A stretch of DNA of 9,376 nucleotides from assembly GCA_021203425.1 (NCBI GenBank), contig JAJQBF010000007.1:1-9376 (forward strand). The letters run 5' to 3'. Origin of the DNA: Clostridiales bacterium. GTDB taxonomy: Bacteria > Bacillota > Clostridia > Lachnospirales > CAG-274. This document shows, in pieces, positions 1 to 5,789 of this stretch (within the stretch, counting starts at the first letter, position 1; each line of letters starts with the position of its first letter). The notes beneath the pieces were generated by a model that searched no databases, was not told the DNA's origin, and saw only the letters and a list, made by a program, of their open reading frames with translations. Made by a program: the position numbers and the translations under genes.

Positions 1-404
1 ATTAGAACCCGACTTAATGTTTTTTTCAACCATAATTTTAATATATTTCCGATTATATAAAAGGGTTTTAATATCCTTATAAGACCTTTTTTTACAACTT
101 TCAAAACAGCAGCAAAGACATTCATAACCGAAGAACTCAGAGTCAAATAATAACAGGTCATTCCTCCCATAAAACCCAAAACCATATACAGCCGAACCTC
201 TCCGTAATTTATTCCCAAGAGAAAATAAAAAACGGCAGCGGAGGCAAAAACCCAGTATATAAAATCTGCGGCTGACCGCACAAGAGGCAGTCTTTCGAAA
301 ATTCCTTCGAATAATCTTATAAAGTCATAAAGAAAACCGAAACCGAAACCCAAAAGGCAGACAAAGGCAAATATAAGCCCCTGAGCCTTCATCGAAAGAA
401 TCAC
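1..404 (-). CDS. yabQ: Spore cortex biosynthesis protein YabQ (3' end outside window)
   Basis: This is the first 134 codons of a membrane protein made during sporulation; the stop lies beyond the left edge. The family is required for normal spore cortex formation in Bacillus, where it is membrane-located in the mother cell. In the sequence, a hydrophobic N-terminal segment rich in Phe and Gly is followed by a YDFIR motif near residue 27, a second hydrophobic stretch with a Tyr-Trp pair, and an N-Y-G-E-V-R motif, all typical of YabQ. I chose the GTG at 402-404, whose last bases overlap the yabP stop as GTGA. It restores an LS-M-x-x-Q N-terminus like that of relatives. An ATG four codons later (390-392) is the alternative. 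The overlap implies translational coupling with yabP. The family call is confident; the exact start is less so. Confidence 0.85.
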   Translation of the reverse strand, partial: MILSMKAQGLIFAFVCLLGFGFGFLYDFIRLFEGIFERLPLVRSAADFIYWVFASAAVFYFLLGINYGEVRLYMVLGFMGGMTCYYLTLSSSVMNVFAAVLKVVKKGLIRILKPFYIIGNILKLWLKKTLSRVL

Positions 405-673
405 TTAAACAGGCTCTTAAAGAATGAGCCTTTAACCGCCTTGTCTTCATATGTAAGGCTTGTTATAAGTCCGTCAACAAGCAGGTCGCCCTTTTCAAGC
501 TCTATCTTTGAAATATGGAGATTGTCGCCCCTTATAGCCAAAACCCCTTTTTCACACTCACACATTATTTCAAACTCGTCAAACCTTACAACGTCTAAAA
601 CTCCCATAACGGAAAGCCTTTCTCTGTTTTCAAGTCTTATAACATTTTTCAAAAGTCTGTTTTCCTCTGCCAT
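401..673 (-). CDS. yabP: Sporulation protein YabP
   Basis: A 90-residue protein closely resembling Bacillus YabP, which is made in the mother cell under sigma-E and needed for spore cortex assembly. Diagnostic stretches include an N-terminal N-R-E-R-L-S-V-x-G-V segment, a central L-A-I-R-G-x-N-L-H motif, L-x-x-G-x-L-x-x-x-G, and a C-terminal G-S-F-F-K-S-L-F-K ending. Length matches the family (about 90-100 residues). The ATG is preceded by GGGAGGT at a good distance. The stop overlaps the GTG start of yabQ, so the two are likely translated together. A candidate sigma-E promoter lies in the gap to rqcP. The order hup-rqcP-yabP-yabQ is common in spore-forming Firmicutes, which supports the call. 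Confidence 0.93.
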   Translation of the reverse strand: MAEENRLLKNVIRLENRERLSVMGVLDVVRFDEFEIMCECEKGVLAIRGDNLHISKIELEKGDLLVDGLITSLTYEDKAVKGSFFKSLFK

Positions 674-701
674 TATATACCTCCCAAGTGTTTTATTGGT
701 T

Positions 702-733
702 TAAGTATATTTAAGACAGGCGGAAAATATTAC
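702..733 (-). promoter_or_regulatory. Candidate sigma-E promoter for yabP-yabQ
   Basis: On the minus strand a GTAATATT box (726-733) resembles the sigma-E -35 element (GTCATATT type), and TATACTTA (702-709) resembles the -10 element (CATACAnT). There are 18 bases from the end of the ATA core to the -10 element. Sigma-E control of yabP and yabQ is established in Bacillus subtilis. The match here is partial, so this is an inference. Confidence 0.35.
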
Positions 734-750
734 AAGCTCTTACAGCCTTC

Positions 751-990
751 TTAAAGACTTCTGTACATTCCCGAGGCATCGTCTTTTCTGACATTCTCGG
801 CAACCTTTAAAACCTCAACCTTTGTGGTGTTGTTTCCGAAACGGATTTCTATAATATCCCCTTCGTTTACGTTAAGCCCTGCCTTGGCGGTTTTTCCGTT
901 TACCAAAACTCTGCCGGCATCACAAGCCTCGTTTGCAACTGTTCTTCTTTTAATTATTCTGGATACCTTTAAAAATTTGTCTAACCTCAT
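751..990 (-). CDS. rqcP: S4-domain RNA-binding protein RqcP (YabO)
   Basis: A 79-residue S4-domain protein. In Bacillus the homologue (YabO/RqcP) binds the obstructed 50S subunit with RqcH and helps add C-terminal alanine tails during ribosome-associated quality control. The S4 fold is visible as M-R-L-D-K-F-L-K-V-S-R-x-I-K-R-R-T at the N-terminus, then D-A-G-R-V-L-V-N-G-K-x-A-K near residues 24-37 and G-D-I-I-E-I-R-F-G near 44-52. The C-terminus ends in a short D-A-S-G-M-Y tail as in relatives. The ATG has a strong GGAGGG ribosome binding site six bases upstream. The gene follows hup, with an intrinsic terminator in between, so it is probably expressed by read-through at a much lower level than HU. 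Confidence 0.93.
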   Translation of the reverse strand: MRLDKFLKVSRIIKRRTVANEACDAGRVLVNGKTAKAGLNVNEGDIIEIRFGNNTTKVEVLKVAENVRKDDASGMYRSL

Positions 991-1011
991 TACAACCCTC
1001 CGAATAAAGAC

Positions 1012-1046
1012 AAAAGGGGCTACAAAGCATAGAGCCTTGTATCCCC
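1012..1046 (-). terminator. Intrinsic terminator after hup
   Basis: On the minus strand, two 13-base arms (1034-1046 and 1016-1028) pair with one A-G mismatch and one G-U pair around a 5-base loop, followed by TTTT and further T-rich sequence. It lies 11 bases after the hup stop and about 17 bases before the rqcP ribosome binding site. It probably ends most hup transcripts and lets a fraction read into rqcP. Confidence 0.75.
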
Positions 1047-1057
1047 GTAAATTTCAA

Positions 1058-1336
1058 TTATCGTCCGTTTACAGCGTCCTTTAAAGCCTTTCCTGCGGCA
1101 AACTTAGGCGACTTTGATGCAGAAATCTGCATGGGTTCCTTTGTTTTGAGGTTTCTTCCCTCATGAGCCGCTCTTTCCTTTACGCTGAATGTACCGAAAC
1201 CTACAAGTCTTACCTCTCCGCCGGCAACAAGCTCTGAAGTAACTATTTCTTCAAATGCCTTAACGGCTTTTTCAGAATCTTTTTTACTGAGTCCTGCTTT
1301 TTCGGCAATAGCCGCAACTAATTCTGTTTTGTTCAT
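1058..1336 (-). CDS. hup: HU family DNA-binding protein
   Basis: A 92-residue histone-like protein that binds and bends DNA as a dimer in the nucleoid. The HU fold is plain: the helical N-terminus M-N-K-T-E-L-V-A-A-I-A-E-K-A-G-L, the turn G-E-V-R-L-V-G-F-G-T-F around residues 39-50, the DNA-binding arm with E-G-R-N around 58-62, and the closing segment with K-F-A-A-G-K-A-L-K-D-A-V. The arm departs a little from the usual R-N-P-x-T-G-E form (it reads R-N-L-K-T-K-E). Length is normal (about 90). A GGAGG ribosome binding site lies eight bases before the ATG. It has its own leader of about 110 bases after mazG and a strong terminator behind it, as expected for an abundant protein. Confidence 0.95.
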   Translation of the reverse strand: MNKTELVAAIAEKAGLSKKDSEKAVKAFEEIVTSELVAGGEVRLVGFGTFSVKERAAHEGRNLKTKEPMQISASKSPKFAAGKALKDAVNGR

Positions 1337-1367
1337 AGTTTAGTCCTCCTAACATTTTATTAAGGAT

Positions 1368-1395
1368 AAGCCGAACCGGAAACCCGGCTTTTCCG
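1368..1395 (-). promoter_or_regulatory. Overlapping alternative hairpins in the hup leader
   Basis: Two inverted repeats share sequence: AAGCCG/CGGCTT (1368-1373 with 1385-1390) and CGGAAA/TTTCCG (1377-1382 with 1390-1395). Only one can form at a time. They lie 32-59 bases upstream of the hup start codon. There is no T-run after them on the minus strand, so a terminator role is unlikely; a control or mRNA-stability role is possible. Confidence 0.35.
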
Positions 1396-1453
1396 AAGTT
1401 TGAATAATCATAGTTTTTAGGAAATACCGATTTAAATGAAATGAAAAATGATC

Positions 1454-1482
1454 TTCATATTGATTTTTCAGCCTTTCCTCAA
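1454..1482 (-). promoter_or_regulatory. Candidate sigma-A promoter for hup
   Basis: On the minus strand TTGAGG (1477-1482) and TATGAA (1454-1459) are spaced by 17 bases, each matching four of six consensus positions. The predicted start near 1447 gives a leader of about 110 bases. The match is only moderate. Confidence 0.35.
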
Positions 1483-1491
1483 GCGTCTGTT

Positions 1492-2163
1492 TTAAACGAG
1501 CCTAAAACTAGTTATATACTTTTCCGAGCTGTTTGTCAAGACAAATTCAGGATTTATTTTAAAAAGTCTTGATAATTTGGCGACCTCAAACAGAATATCG
1601 CCAATATCACAGCTAATATCATCTGTTTTATCATTTTCCGACATTTCGATTTTATCCAAAAGCTCTCTTATTTTATTTATGCTCTCGGTTTTATTAAGTT
1701 TCTCTGCCCCGAATTTTTCCGCTTTTCCCCCAATCTTTTCGGCTCTCATAAGAGCAGGCAGGGCTCTGGGTATATTCTCCAAAACCTCTTTGTTGCTTTT
1801 ATAATGTTTTTCTTCCTTTTTTATTTCTTCCCAGCTTGTAAGAACCTCATCGGGAGTATCTGCCTGTGCCTTTCCGAAAACGTGAGGGTGTCTGTGAACC
1901 ATTTTATGAGAAACACCTTTTACAACATCGTCAAAGCTGAAAAGCCCCTCTTTTTCCGCCAGTTTAGAGTGAAACACAACCTGTAAAAGAACGTCGCCCA
2001 GCTCCTCACAAAGCCCTTCGGCGCTTTTCTTGTCTATAGCGTCTATAACCTCATAGCTTTCTTCTATTAAATATCTCTTTAAGCTCTCGTGAGTCTGAAC
2101 CCTGTCCCAAGGGCAGCCGTCTTCGGCTAAAAGTCTGTCCATTATTTTTAAAAATTCGTCCAT
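1492..2163 (-). CDS. mazG: MazG nucleoside triphosphate pyrophosphohydrolase
   Basis: A 223-residue all-alpha NTP pyrophosphohydrolase, which converts NTPs or dNTPs to the monophosphate plus pyrophosphate and is linked to clean-up of abnormal nucleotides. The N-terminal MazG domain has C-P-W-D (17-20), the metal-binding E-E-S-Y-E (34-38) and E-E-L-G-D (53-57), then the typical K-M-V-H-R-H-P-H-V-F-G. A second, weaker MazG-like half follows with D-I-G-D-I-L-F-E-V-A-K-L-S-R-L and a C-terminal N-x-x-E-K-Y-I-x-x-F. The protein stops right after this motif, so it is shorter at the C-terminus than E. coli MazG (263 residues). It also lacks the N-terminal methylase domain found in Bacillus YabN. I chose the ATG at 2161-2163 because of GGGGGA upstream; the frame stays open further upstream but only inside trmL. 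Confidence 0.92.
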   Translation of the reverse strand: MDEFLKIMDRLLAEDGCPWDRVQTHESLKRYLIEESYEVIDAIDKKSAEGLCEELGDVLLQVVFHSKLAEKEGLFSFDDVVKGVSHKMVHRHPHVFGKAQADTPDEVLTSWEEIKKEEKHYKSNKEVLENIPRALPALMRAEKIGGKAEKFGAEKLNKTESINKIRELLDKIEMSENDKTDDISCDIGDILFEVAKLSRLFKINPEFVLTNSSEKYITSFRLV

Positions 2164-2173
2164 ATGTATCCCC

Positions 2174-2665
2174 CTATTTCCAGCAAAGTCTGTGAAGGGC
2201 GCCTGTTTTTTCAAGCCCCTTAAAATCGTTTTGTCTGAAAGTCTCATAAAGTATTATTGCCGCAGAATTTGAAAGATTTAACGACCTTTTGTCTTCATAC
2301 ATTGGAATTCTTATACACTGCTGTCTGTGTTCCACAAGAATTTCCTCGGGAATTCCGGCGCTCTCCTTGCCGAACATTATATATGTGTTTTCACTGTAGC
2401 TGACGTCTGCATAGGTTCTCTCTGCCTTTGTAGTGGCAAAATAAAGTTCAGCCCCCTTATTCTTCTCCGTAAACTCATCAAAACTGTCATAATACCTTAC
2501 GTCAAGCTCGCTCCAATAGTCAAGACCGGCCCGTTTTAAAGCCTTGTCATCAGTAGAAAAACCCAAAGGTCTTATTAAATGAAGAACTGTGTTTGTGGCG
2601 ACGCAGGTTCTGCCTATATTTCCCGTGTTCGCCGGAATCTCCGGTTCAAGAAGTACTATATTCAT
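2174..2665 (-). CDS. trmL: tRNA (cytidine/uridine(34)-2'-O)-methyltransferase TrmL
   Basis: A 163-residue SPOUT-class methyltransferase that 2'-O-methylates the wobble base 34 of certain leucine tRNAs using S-adenosylmethionine. Family motifs are clear: the N-terminal E-P-E-I-P-x-N-T-G-N-I-G-R-T-C (residues 7-21), F-G-K-E-S-A-G-I-P (98-106), and the knot region I-P-M, then R-S-L-N-L-S-N-S-A-A (127-136). Length matches the family (about 155-165). The start is set by AAGGAGA before ATG. It sits 10 bases upstream of mazG, so the two are probably one transcript. A stable GC hairpin lies just ahead of its ribosome binding site. Confidence 0.95.
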   Translation of the reverse strand: MNIVLLEPEIPANTGNIGRTCVATNTVLHLIRPLGFSTDDKALKRAGLDYWSELDVRYYDSFDEFTEKNKGAELYFATTKAERTYADVSYSENTYIMFGKESAGIPEEILVEHRQQCIRIPMYEDKRSLNLSNSAAIILYETFRQNDFKGLEKTGALHRLCWK

Positions 2666-2687
2666 ATATAAATCTCCTTATGTATAA

Positions 2688-2705
2688 ACGGCGGAAAACC
2701 GCCGT
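2688..2705 (-). terminator. Hairpin between the small Asn-rich gene and trmL
   Basis: A perfect 7-bp stem (ACGGCGG/CCGCCGT) closes a 4-base loop. On the minus strand it is followed by TTTAT. It follows the small gene ending at 2766 and sits a few bases ahead of the trmL ribosome binding site. The T-run is short, so termination may be partial. Confidence 0.5.
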
Positions 2706-2765
2706 CTGTCGTCTGAAATCAAACCCGCCGCAATAAAAGCAGACAAGTCCGGTTTCATAAAAATG

Positions 2766-2942
2766 TTACTCACTGTCGTTTCTGTTACAGTTTCTGTTTG
2801 AATTCTTGCTTGAATTCTTTTCAGAATTTCTCTCGGCATTAAGCTCGTTTGAAAATTCAAGACGATTGCTCTGCTGCTTATTGCTCTGGTTATTGCTGTT
2901 GCTGTTGTTTCTGTTCTGTTCTCTATTACTCTTCTTGTCCAT
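2766..2942 (-). CDS. Small Asn/Ser-rich hydrophilic protein, possibly SASP-like
   Basis: A 58-residue reading frame starting M-D-K-K-S-N and rich in Asn, Ser, Lys, Arg and Gln, with a single Cys near the C-terminus. An excellent ribosome binding site (ACGGAGGT, then a short A-run before the ATG) argues strongly that it is translated. The middle segment L-E-F-S-N-E-L-N-A-E loosely recalls the F-A-x-E-F/L-x-x-E segment of gamma-type small acid-soluble spore proteins. Asn/Gln-rich composition and small size also fit spore storage proteins, but this is a guess and I do not recognise the family with certainty. A longer frame in another phase (2678-3142) overlaps it and the end of rbgA and looks spurious. 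A GC hairpin follows the gene. Confidence 0.65.
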   Translation of the reverse strand: MDKKSNREQNRNNSNSNNQSNKQQSNRLEFSNELNAERNSEKNSSKNSNRNCNRNDSE

Positions 2943-2978
2943 TTTTTTACCTCCGTAAACAAATAGAAATAGTGGTGT

Positions 2979-3031
2979 ACGGGCGCAGACCCAAGCTGTG
3001 CCCGTAAAGCAAAATTACGCTTTTGCTTTAC
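2979..3031 (-). repeat. Two adjoining hairpins between rbgA and the small gene
   Basis: The first inverted repeat (3004-3014 with 3021-3031) is a perfect 11-bp stem around a 6-base loop. The second (2979-2988 with 2996-3005) has 10-base arms with one non-Watson-Crick position around a 7-base loop. They share two bases at 3004-3005. Neither is followed by a T-run on either strand, so they are not ordinary terminators. Confidence 0.5.
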
Positions 3032-3083
3032 AAACCATAGTCTGTCACGAAAATAAAATTTTATACGAAGAAATAATAAAAAT

Positions 3084-3929
3084 TTATTTTTGAGGAATTT
3101 CAAGTGTAACCTTCCCCAGTTTTCCCCCTCTGAATTCATCAAGAAAAACAGACGCTGTTCTTAAAGCGTCAATTTCTCCGCCTTTTGTTAAAAAGCCCCT
3201 GTTTTTTCCGATATTTATAAAAATTTCATCGGGGCTTTCTTCCTCCGAAACTTTATATCTGTCTTCTAAACAGCCCGGGTATTCTTTAACAAGCTTATCG
3301 GTAAGTCTGACGGCAATTTCGTTTTTTTCCAAAATATCGTCATTTATTGCTCCCGTAAAAGCCAAATTAAGCCCTACAGCCTCATCGTCAAACTTAGGCC
3401 ATAAAATACCCGGTGTGTCCAAAAGCTCCAAATCCTTCTTTATTTTAACCCACTGCTTACTTCTTGTAACCCCGGGCTTGTCTCCTGTTTTTGTCAGTGG
3501 CCTTCCCACAAGCTTGTTAATAAGGGTTGACTTTCCCACGTTGGGAATACCGGCGATCATAACTCTCGAAGGCACCAAAATCCGCCCTCTCGCCTTGAGT
3601 CTTTCTATTTTTTCTTTCATAAGCTCACGGCAGGCAGGATAAATCTCCTTTATGCCGTTTCCTGTCTTGCTGTCAGTACAAATTACTTTAAAACCCTCAT
3701 CGGCAAAATAGCTTTTCCACATATCCGTTTTTTTGCTGTCTGCCAAATCTGCCTTATTGAGAATAATAATTCTCTTTTTATTTACCGCTAATTTGTCAAT
3801 ATCGGGGTTTTTGGAAGACAGGGGAATTCTTGCGTCTACAAGCTCCGCCACAATATCCACAAGGGCAATATTTTCTTCCATCATACGTCTTGTTTTAGTC
3901 ATATGACCGGGGTACCACTGTATATCCGT
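3084..3929 (-). CDS. rbgA: Ribosome biogenesis GTPase RbgA (YlqF), apparent ACG start
   Basis: A circularly permuted GTPase needed for late 50S subunit assembly. The G motifs appear in permuted order: G4 N-K-A-D (58-61), G1 G-I-P-N-V-G-K-S-T (127-135), G3 D-T-P-G (171-174), then the C-terminal helical domain. From the ATG at 3900-3902 the protein would have 272 residues and lack the conserved N-terminal I-Q-W-F/Y-P-G-H-M. That motif is present in frame just upstream (I-Q-W-Y-P-G-H-M). The frame has no ATG, GTG or TTG there before a TAA. A strong ribosome binding site (AAGGAGG) lies 8 bases before an ACG codon at 3927-3929. From ACG the length is 281, equal to the family norm (B. subtilis 282). 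I therefore place the start at ACG; a sequence error (ATG to ACG) or use of the later ATG are alternatives. The order rplS-rbgA is usual. Confidence 0.9.
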   Translation of the reverse strand, partial: TDIQWYPGHMTKTRRMMEENIALVDIVAELVDARIPLSSKNPDIDKLAVNKKRIIILNKADLADSKKTDMWKSYFADEGFKVICTDSKTGNGIKEIYPACRELMKEKIERLKARGRILVPSRVMIAGIPNVGKSTLINKLVGRPLTKTGDKPGVTRSKQWVKIKKDLELLDTPGILWPKFDDEAVGLNLAFTGAINDDILEKNEIAVRLTDKLVKEYPGCLEDRYKVSEEESPDEIFINIGKNRGFLTKGGEIDALRTASVFLDEFRGGKLGKVTLEIPQK

Positions 3930-3951
3930 AAAAACCTCCTCCTTTCCTTAG

Positions 3952-3984
3952 AAAAAAAGGACGCCGATGAATTCTGCGCCCTTT
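3952..3984 (-). terminator. Intrinsic terminator after rplS
   Basis: On the minus strand, AAAGGGCGC (3976-3984) pairs with GCGTCCTTT (3956-3964) over nine pairs with one G-U, and the T-run continues to seven Ts (3952-3958). It lies 12 bases after the rplS stop. The rbgA ribosome binding site begins within about five bases of its end, leaving no room for a promoter between them. Confidence 0.8.
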
Positions 3985-3996
3985 GATTTCTTAAGA

Positions 3997-4362
3997 TTAT
4001 TTTGAAGATCTCTTATTGATATTTTCCTTAACCTTAGCAGCTTTACCGATTCTCTGTCTTAAGTAGTTAAGCTTAGCTCTTCTTACAATACCATAGCGAA
4101 CAACTTCAATACGGTCGATACGGGGAGAATGAACAGGCCATGTTTTTTCAACACCAACCCCGGAGGCAATTCTTCTGACAGTGAATGTTTCCTTTGCACC
4201 GCCGCCCTGTCTTTTAAGAACAGTACCTTCGAACATCTGGATTCTTTCTCTTGTTCCCTCAACAACCTTTGCGTATACTCTTACGGTATCGCCTACGTTA
4301 AATTCAGTAACGTTTTCCTTTAACTGAGCATCTTCGATTTCTTTAATAATAGTATAATTCAT
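3997..4362 (-). CDS. rplS: 50S ribosomal protein L19
   Basis: A 121-residue ribosomal protein at the 30S-50S interface. Signature stretches are F-N-V-G-D-T-V-R-V (residues 21-29), I-Q-M-F-E-G-T-V-L (41-49), the S-G-V-G-V-E-K-T-W-P-V-H-S-P segment and R-R-A-K-L-N-Y-L-R near the C-terminus. Length is normal (about 115-120). The ATG has AAAGGAGA upstream. In many bacteria rplS follows rimM-trmD; here it follows an unrelated permease gene and has its own promoter and a leader of about 113 bases, so it has been separated from that operon or the order differs in this lineage. Confidence 0.97.
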   Translation of the reverse strand: MNYTIIKEIEDAQLKENVTEFNVGDTVRVYAKVVEGTRERIQMFEGTVLKRQGGGAKETFTVRRIASGVGVEKTWPVHSPRIDRIEVVRYGIVRRAKLNYLRQRIGKAAKVKENINKRSSK

Positions 4363-4403
4363 AGTTATACTCTCCTTTCACCATAGACATTCATAAAGAC
4401 CTG

Positions 4404-4444
4404 ATAAAATCATTAACAATTTTATTTTAAGCCCCCTTGGCTTA
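4404..4444 (-). promoter_or_regulatory. Structured 5' leader of rplS
   Basis: The transcribed leader holds two inverted repeats: TAAGCC/GGCTTA (4428-4433 with 4439-4444, 5-base loop) and ATAAAAT/ATTTTAT (4404-4410 with 4419-4425, 8-base loop). Autoregulatory L19 leaders are known in Bacilli. I cannot show that this one belongs to that class. Confidence 0.35.
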
Positions 4445-4481
4445 CGTCTCAGCGGAATATCCGTAATAACCAAACACAAGC

Positions 4482-4510
4482 ATTATACCACAGTAAAACC
4501 GCCACTGCAA
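4482..4510 (-). promoter_or_regulatory. Sigma-A promoter for rplS
   Basis: On the minus strand a perfect TATAAT (4482-4487) follows TTGCAG (4505-4510) at the ideal 17-base spacing. The predicted start near 4475 gives a leader of about 113 bases before the L19 start codon. Confidence 0.65.
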
Positions 4511-4521
4511 GCATTTTTTTA

Positions 4522-5451
4522 TTATTTTGCAAGTTTTTTCTGTGTATTAACAATATAAATTCCTATGCACACAAGTATAAGGGCACCTAAACTCAAAGGG
4601 TTTACAGCCTGATTTTTCTCCCCCAAAAGCAAAGCCGAGAGAATAACCCCGAAAACGGGATTGCTGAAACCTATAACAGCCACCTTTGACACAGGATTAT
4701 ACTTTAAGAGTATGCCCCAAAGTGAATATGAAAAGGCGGAAACAAAGGCAAGATAAAAAAGCATAAGAATACCGCTTTGATTTACGGCTGTTATTCTTCC
4801 GCCGAAAACAAGACCTGCTAAAATCATAATTAAACCGCCGGCGAAAAACTGCCAGCCGCTTAAGGTTACGGGGTTTTCTTCCGCCAAATAAATTTTTATA
4901 AGCCCGGAAGAAACAGCATAGGCCACAGTGGAAAGAAATATAAAGCCGTCTCCCAAAAAATTAACCCGGGATAATTCACCGCCGCCTATATTAACCGCAA
5001 TAACCCCGAAAAAGCCCAAAAGACACCCCAAAACCTTTCTTACGGTCAGCTTTTCAAGCTTAAAAATAAGACAGGCGAAAGTAAGGGCAAGAAAAACATT
5101 TGAACCTTCTATAATAGATGCCTTTACACCGGAGGTATGGGCAAGACCTATGCAAAAGAATATATACTGGGCTACTGTTTGAAAAAAACACAGCTTAAAA
5201 ACAAGCTTAACAGAGTTTTTTTGAGGAATCAAAACCCTTCTGTTCAAAGCACTTCCGAATATAACAGTCAAAACTCCCGCCAGCGTAAAACGGCAGCCGG
5301 CAAAAAGAATCTGACTTCCGCTGTCATTTCCGGCTATTTCAAAAAGCTCATAACCTATTTTTATACAGGGAAATGCACTCCCTCATAACAAACAGCATAA
5401 AAGCGCCAAAATCAAAACAACAAATGTATTTGTTAAAATTCTTTCTTTCAT
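4522..5451 (-). pseudogene. EamA/DMT-family permease interrupted by in-frame UGA
   Basis: A drug/metabolite transporter (EamA family) membrane protein, usually an exporter of small metabolites with ten membrane segments. From an ATG at 5449-5451, with GGAG upstream, the frame encodes 309 residues, the family's usual size. It is interrupted by TGA at codon 23 (5383-5385), exactly at the W of the W-G-S-x-F-P-x-I-K motif expected at the end of helix 1. After the stop the frame continues unbroken with G-S-A-F-P-C-I-K-I-G, then A-G-C-R-F-T-L-A-G and the two EamA repeats (second repeat around residues 190-300). Other genes here use TGG for Trp and TGA as stop, so reassignment of UGA is unlikely. 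A shorter product could begin at a TTG at 5269-5271 but would lose helix 1. It lies 65 bases after the XRE gene, which might control it. Substrate unknown. Confidence 0.75.
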
Positions 5452-5511
5452 TTTACTGAACTCCAATCGTATAACTTTTTATAATACACCGGCACTGTTC
5501 AATATACCGGG

Positions 5512-5525
5512 CGGTTTTAAAACCG
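5512..5525. repeat. 14-bp palindrome over the XRE stop codon
   Basis: CGGTTTTAAAACCG is a perfect palindrome spanning the end of the XRE gene and its stop codon. It has no loop and no following T-run of note, so a DNA-binding site is as likely as a hairpin, or chance. Confidence 0.3.
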
Positions 5526-5732
5526 GAAATCGTCACTCAGCCCTGCCAAATAATCAAGAGAAACCGAGTAAAATTTTGCGATTTTTGCCGCAGTGCTTAA
5601 CGATGGTTCCACTATACCGTTTTCATAGCGGGAAAGGGACCCTCTGTTTATTCCTAATTTTTCGGCAGCCTCAGGCAGCGTTAAACCTTTGCTTTCCCGT
5701 AGTTCTTTGATTTTCATTCCGAAATTGTCCAT
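5517..5732 (-). CDS. Small XRE-family transcriptional regulator
   Basis: A 71-residue protein consisting almost only of a Cro/CI-type helix-turn-helix: M-K-I-K-E-L-R-E-S-K-G-L-T at the start, the turn P-E-A-A-E-K-L-G-I-N-R-G-S-L-S-R-Y-E-N-G (residues 19-38), then P-S-L-S-T-A-A-K-I-A and the usual S-V-S-L-D-Y-L-A-G-L near the C-terminus. There is no separate ligand domain. AGGAGA precedes the ATG. A perfect 15-bp palindrome 57 bases upstream of the start is a plausible operator for self-control. Downstream, in the same direction, lies the interrupted permease gene, a possible target. What it senses is unknown. Confidence 0.9.
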   Translation of the reverse strand: MDNFGMKIKELRESKGLTLPEAAEKLGINRGSLSRYENGIVEPSLSTAAKIAKFYSVSLDYLAGLSDDFRF

Positions 5733-5789
5733 TTTGTCCGTCTCCTATATGTTTTAAAATTTGTTTCCCGATGCTTTTATAATATGGCA

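Noticed and set aside
2678..3142. 154-codon frame on the minus strand between rbgA and trmL
   Set aside because: It overlaps the end of rbgA and the whole of the small Asn-rich gene, has no ribosome binding site and no recognisable domain; the smaller frame has the better start.
5383..5385. UGA decoded as Trp by an altered genetic code
   Set aside because: Neighbouring genes use TGG for Trp and TGA as a normal stop, and their lengths are right under the standard code.
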